DNA of 64,000 bases, taken from contig NC_059294.1 of NCBI RefSeq assembly GCF_017591435.1, positions 2,552,501-2,616,500 on the forward strand. Reading direction: 5' to 3'. The notes under the pieces are model-generated. The model ran no database searches, was not told where the DNA came from, and saw nothing but the letters and a program-made list of their open reading frames with translations. Shown in pieces: positions 53,751 to 64,000 of the stretch (positions are counted from its first letter, which is position 1; each line of letters opens with the position of its first letter). The position numbers and the translations under genes are program-made. This DNA is from Portunus trituberculatus. Its lineage: Eukaryota; Arthropoda; Malacostraca; Decapoda; Portunidae.

Positions 53751-53803
<53 letters not shown>
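53751..53803. repeat. (TC)n microsatellite
   Basis: A pure 53-bp tract. Confidence 0.97.
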
Positions 53804-53805
<2 letters not shown>

Positions 53806-54078
53806 TTTGTTCTGCTCTGCTCTGTTCATTATATCAAAGCATCAGAAACAAAAGCCAGTTATTTAAACACTAACAGAAAATGAAAAGCTGAATTAGTGTT
53901 TGGTTCGAGGTACAGATAAAGAAGTGAAAAGTGTGATTTAGTAATCTTGAAAAAAAATCAAAGAAAAACCAGGAAAGCGTAACCACTAAGTGCGAGAAAA
54001 TTTAGGGCTTAACCTTATAAATAAGCAAAATACAAAGAGGAGGCAGTTGCACAAGCTATTTTTCCGACCAACAGCCGA

Positions 54079-54107
54079 ACACACACACACACACACACAC
54101 ACAGAGA

Positions 54108-54176
<69 letters not shown>

Positions 54177-54198
54177 GGTTGTTACGTAATGTTACACA

Positions 54199-54241
<43 letters not shown>
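54079..54241. repeat. (AC)n/(TG)n/(TC)n foldback cluster
   Basis: 25 bp of AC, a 5-bp AGAGA-type spacer, 65 bp of TG, a 27-bp gap, then 41 bp of TC. AC against TG, and AGAGAATGTGTGT (54103-54115) against ACACACATTCTCT (54194-54206), form nested inverted repeats. Confidence 0.9.
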
Positions 54242-56594
<2,353 letters not shown>

Positions 56595-56806
56595 AAACTA
56601 TTACTGAAGAGAACTAAAGATATCAAGTTTCTTACTTATTGTACCTAAGACCTTAACACACTAGACCAGCTACAATGTTCCACAATTTACTTGCACTTTA
56701 ATATCGAAGATTGCCTCTCATGCACTTTCCCTCAGTTGAGCTCCATGTGTTTTCTCTCCAGGGCTTCTAGAAACATTCACGAAGCTGTCATACGTTTTAA
56801 ACTCCT

Positions 56807-58595
<1,789 letters not shown>

Positions 58596-58632
<37 letters not shown>
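58596..58632. repeat. (TG)n microsatellite
   Basis: A 37-bp TG tract that forms the 3' (AC)n tail of the adjoining SINE. Confidence 0.96.
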
Positions 58633-59516
<884 letters not shown>

Positions 59517-59540
59517 TTGATGTTTTGATGTGTCTCTAAC

Positions 59541-60991
<1,451 letters not shown>

Positions 60992-62344
60992 GGTAAGGGT
61001 GGCGGCAGCAGTAGCGTAGTCATGGAATGGTCTAGATGTTGGTATGCTTTGCGCTGCATTGTCTTAATGCCGGTGGTATTTGTGAGGCAGAGTGTTGTGT
61101 GAAGCAGTATTTCTACTGAGAAATGCCAACAACGATGACGATAAAAAAAAACCCAGCAGCAACAATAACAAAACAACAGGAGCAACAACAGCAACAACAA
61201 CAATAATAACAACAATAACAGGAACAACAGCAACGATGATAATACTGAGAAGTAACCCATTCATTTAATGACTCCATATTTGACGGGTCATAATAGATAC
61301 GTTTTCGTCTTCTAAGTAATGCCCGCTGGTGATCATGAAGTGCACTCCTCTCGTGAAAATATTTTTGCAGCCTCTGATTGGTTGCCAGAGTTGGTGGGTA
61401 GACTTTTAATTTCTAGGAGAGACGTAAACACTGACTCGTGAACCGCCGCGCCTGCACCCTCGAGGGACCAGGAAATTAAGAACTCATTTCTACAAAACTG
61501 CAGAAGAAGAAATTCGTATTGTACCATGACATACCTTCCTCCTGTTCGCTGAGTTTAAGGAGTGTCCACGCCCGTCACACTCAGTACACGCGACACACTG
61601 AGTACATGAGCCATTTATTATTATGCCTATTACTTCTTTTAAATTTTAAGTGTATTATATTTTTTCATGAGTAGGAAATTTTTTCTTTAATCATGAATAA
61701 CGTTAATACTTATTATTCATTATTTCCTCATCTGATATCATCAGCAGTTTTAAAGCTGACGCAAAGACTTTTTTTTTTCATTCCACATCTTTCTTGCCTT
61801 GAAAACCAGTATTGTTAGTGAACCAATATTTTGAAGTACACTAATTTGTTTAATGTGCATCGTATATGTTTTGAATTCATCCCACATTTTGAATGCATGT
61901 GAAAGTTTCCTGTTATTGAGAGATATAGTCAGCCTTGTGGTGATTTTTCAAATTGCGATTTCTTTTATTCCCCCTATTGAACAGTGCCTTGGAATTTGTT
62001 TGAAATCTATTCTGTAACATACTCATAGATTTTTCCTCTTTCCTATAGGTAAACTCCGGCATCTAGGAAACGTTTCTGCTCCTTGGTTTGGTTGACCAAC
62101 TGATACATTACCTTGGTAAGTGTAACTTTCCTTGTGGTAAAACTGATGGAATTAATTTGATATATTTTGAATATACAAATGCAAATGTAATGTATCTAAG
62201 ACTAGAACATATCTAAGCTGTACATAAAAACATTTGTGCTCAGGATTAATTAACTTTTAGGACAAGCAATTTAGAAGATAACGGATGTAATTGAAATAAT
62301 TTCTAACTCTTGCTTGACGTTCGTGCGATAGTTCCAGATATGAA
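60992..62344. other. Unassigned sequence with CAA-type low complexity
   Basis: A CAA/AAC/AAT-rich stretch at about 61140-61230 gives leucine-run frames on the minus strand. The remainder is AT-rich with no gene recognised. Confidence 0.6.
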
Positions 62345-62711
62345 TAAGAACATAAGAACATAAGAAAAGAGGAACTTCTGCTTTTAACACTTCTAAAAAT
62401 GATTCCTAGTACCCTATTTCCCTTATTTCTTATTTCTAGCCTTAATGCATTGCATCATTTGACCGAGATCAGAGCTGACTATGACTTCTAAATCTTTTTC
62501 ATACTTGGAACTTCCTAGTGCCTCGTTATTTAGTGTCTATCTATTGTGGGGATTATCTCGACCTACGCTCAGTACCCCGCACTTGTTAATAACTGAACTG
62601 TATTTGCCATTTATCTGACCATTCATCCATCTTATCCAAATTTGCCTGCAAGGCAATAGCATCCGAATCTGACCTAATTAATCTACCTTTCTTCGTGTCG
62701 TCTGCAAGATA
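62345..62711 (-). pseudogene. Decayed LINE RT fragment (left arm of inverted pair)
   Basis: Read on the minus strand from ~62711: LADDTKKGRLIRSDSDAIAL, then ANLDKMDEWSDKWQIQF, i.e. the YADD catalytic block and following helix of a LINE reverse transcriptase. Past frameshifts and stops come LNNEALGSSKYEKDLEVIVS and QCIKARNK (~62520-62430). The 3' end carries a TTCTTATG short tandem repeat (62345-62367 on the plus strand as CATAAGAA units). 5'-truncated at the catalytic motif. Family not resolved. Confidence 0.8.
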
Positions 62712-62845
62712 GGTAGATTAGTTAGGTCAGATTCGGACACCATTGTCTTGCAGTCAGATTTGGATAGGATGAATGAATGGTCAGATAAATGGCAAATGCC
62801 GTTCAACATTAACAAGTGCAGGGTAGTGAGCGTAGGTAGAGATAA
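62553..62845. repeat. Inverted repeat, ~135-bp arms
   Basis: Arms 62553-62687 and 62712-62845 are reverse complements of each other, separated by a 24-bp spacer. Both arms are LINE RT sequence. Confidence 0.85.
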
Positions 62846-62860
62846 GTATGAGCAACGTTA
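62712..62860 (+). pseudogene. Decayed LINE RT fragment (right arm of inverted pair)
   Basis: On the plus strand: LVRSDSDTIVLQSDLDRMNE, WSDKWQMPFNINKCRVVSVG, GRDKYEQ. This is the same RT segment as the left arm, about 85 percent identical over roughly 135 bp by eye, in opposite orientation. Homology fades after ~62860. Confidence 0.8.
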
Positions 62861-63056
62861 CTGATGCCTCTAGGTATGCTTATTTTCGAAGATACGTTTT
62901 CTTTGTGCGACTAAGGCTTTCATTCGCTCCATTAATGTACTTCCTTTTTTTATCTTTATTTGTTTTCATGATTATATTAGTTAAATGAGGCGGAAAAGTC
63001 AGCTGCATAAGCTTGTGTTTGTCGTATATATATACTGAAGAGTTTTGCTTTAAAAG

Positions 63057-63926
<870 letters not shown>

Positions 63927-64000
63927 CTTGTGTTAACTACGTGCAGTTTCCCTCCTCTTTTTCTTACCGTATGACACTGTGCAGCCTTTACAGTTCAGCT

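Overview
The window is eukaryotic nuclear DNA, almost certainly from a decapod crustacean and most likely a crab. This rests on three things: very long pure dinucleotide microsatellites, tRNA-derived SINEs and non-LTR (LINE) fragments of types I associate with decapod genomes, and the absence of any prokaryotic gene organisation. The species cannot be told from the sequence. By adding up tract lengths I estimate that about one sixth of the 64 kb is simple repeat. I found no convincing host protein-coding gene. Most long open frames are translations of microsatellites (IY, TH/VC, RE/SL, LLL/SSS/III runs).

Layout. 0-5 kb: a 323-bp hAT-type MITE (481-803) and compound (AC)(AT) and (CT)(CA) tracts. 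4.65-5.4 kb: a decayed LINE reverse-transcriptase C-terminus running into AATAAA and a (TA)(TATC)(TA) tract. 5.5-24 kb: giant (TA)n tracts (846 bp at 6.65 kb), many (GA)/(CA) tracts, trinucleotide arrays at 18.5-21.5 kb with a ~283-bp higher-order duplication, and otherwise unassigned sequence with one CpG-rich patch near 8.9 kb. 23.7-29.1 kb: SINEs of two related subfamilies, one a composite interrupted by (CA)n. 32-37 kb: a 386-bp (AC)n, (TTCC)n, a well-preserved SINE (35.1-35.4 kb) and (GT)/(GA) tracts.

37.5-42.35 kb is the main element: a near full-length minus-strand non-LTR retrotransposon of about 4.86 kb. ORF1 carries a PHD-like finger and a CCHC knuckle. ORF2 carries an APE endonuclease, a reverse transcriptase with YADD, and a CR1/Jockey-type C-terminus. 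It ends in AATAAA and poly(A), sits precisely inside a (GA)n microsatellite, and is broken by about eight frameshifts. 43.4-49 kb: two remnants of another LINE family, a 950-bp (GA)n and a 529-bp (AT)n. 49-58.5 kb: mostly unassigned AT-rich DNA with microsatellites. 58.6-59.7 kb: a second well-preserved SINE followed by (GT), (AT)556 and (GA)149. 62.3-62.85 kb: two LINE fragments head to head, forming a ~135-bp inverted repeat. 63.06-63.38 kb: a self-complementary (AC)(AT)(GT) tract.

The common theme is the association of retroelements with microsatellites. The main LINE lies inside a (GA) tract, the SINEs abut (CA/TG) tracts, and LINE and MITE ends abut (AT) tracts. Elements may target such repeats, or their tails and heads may seed them. 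The sequence alone does not decide between these.
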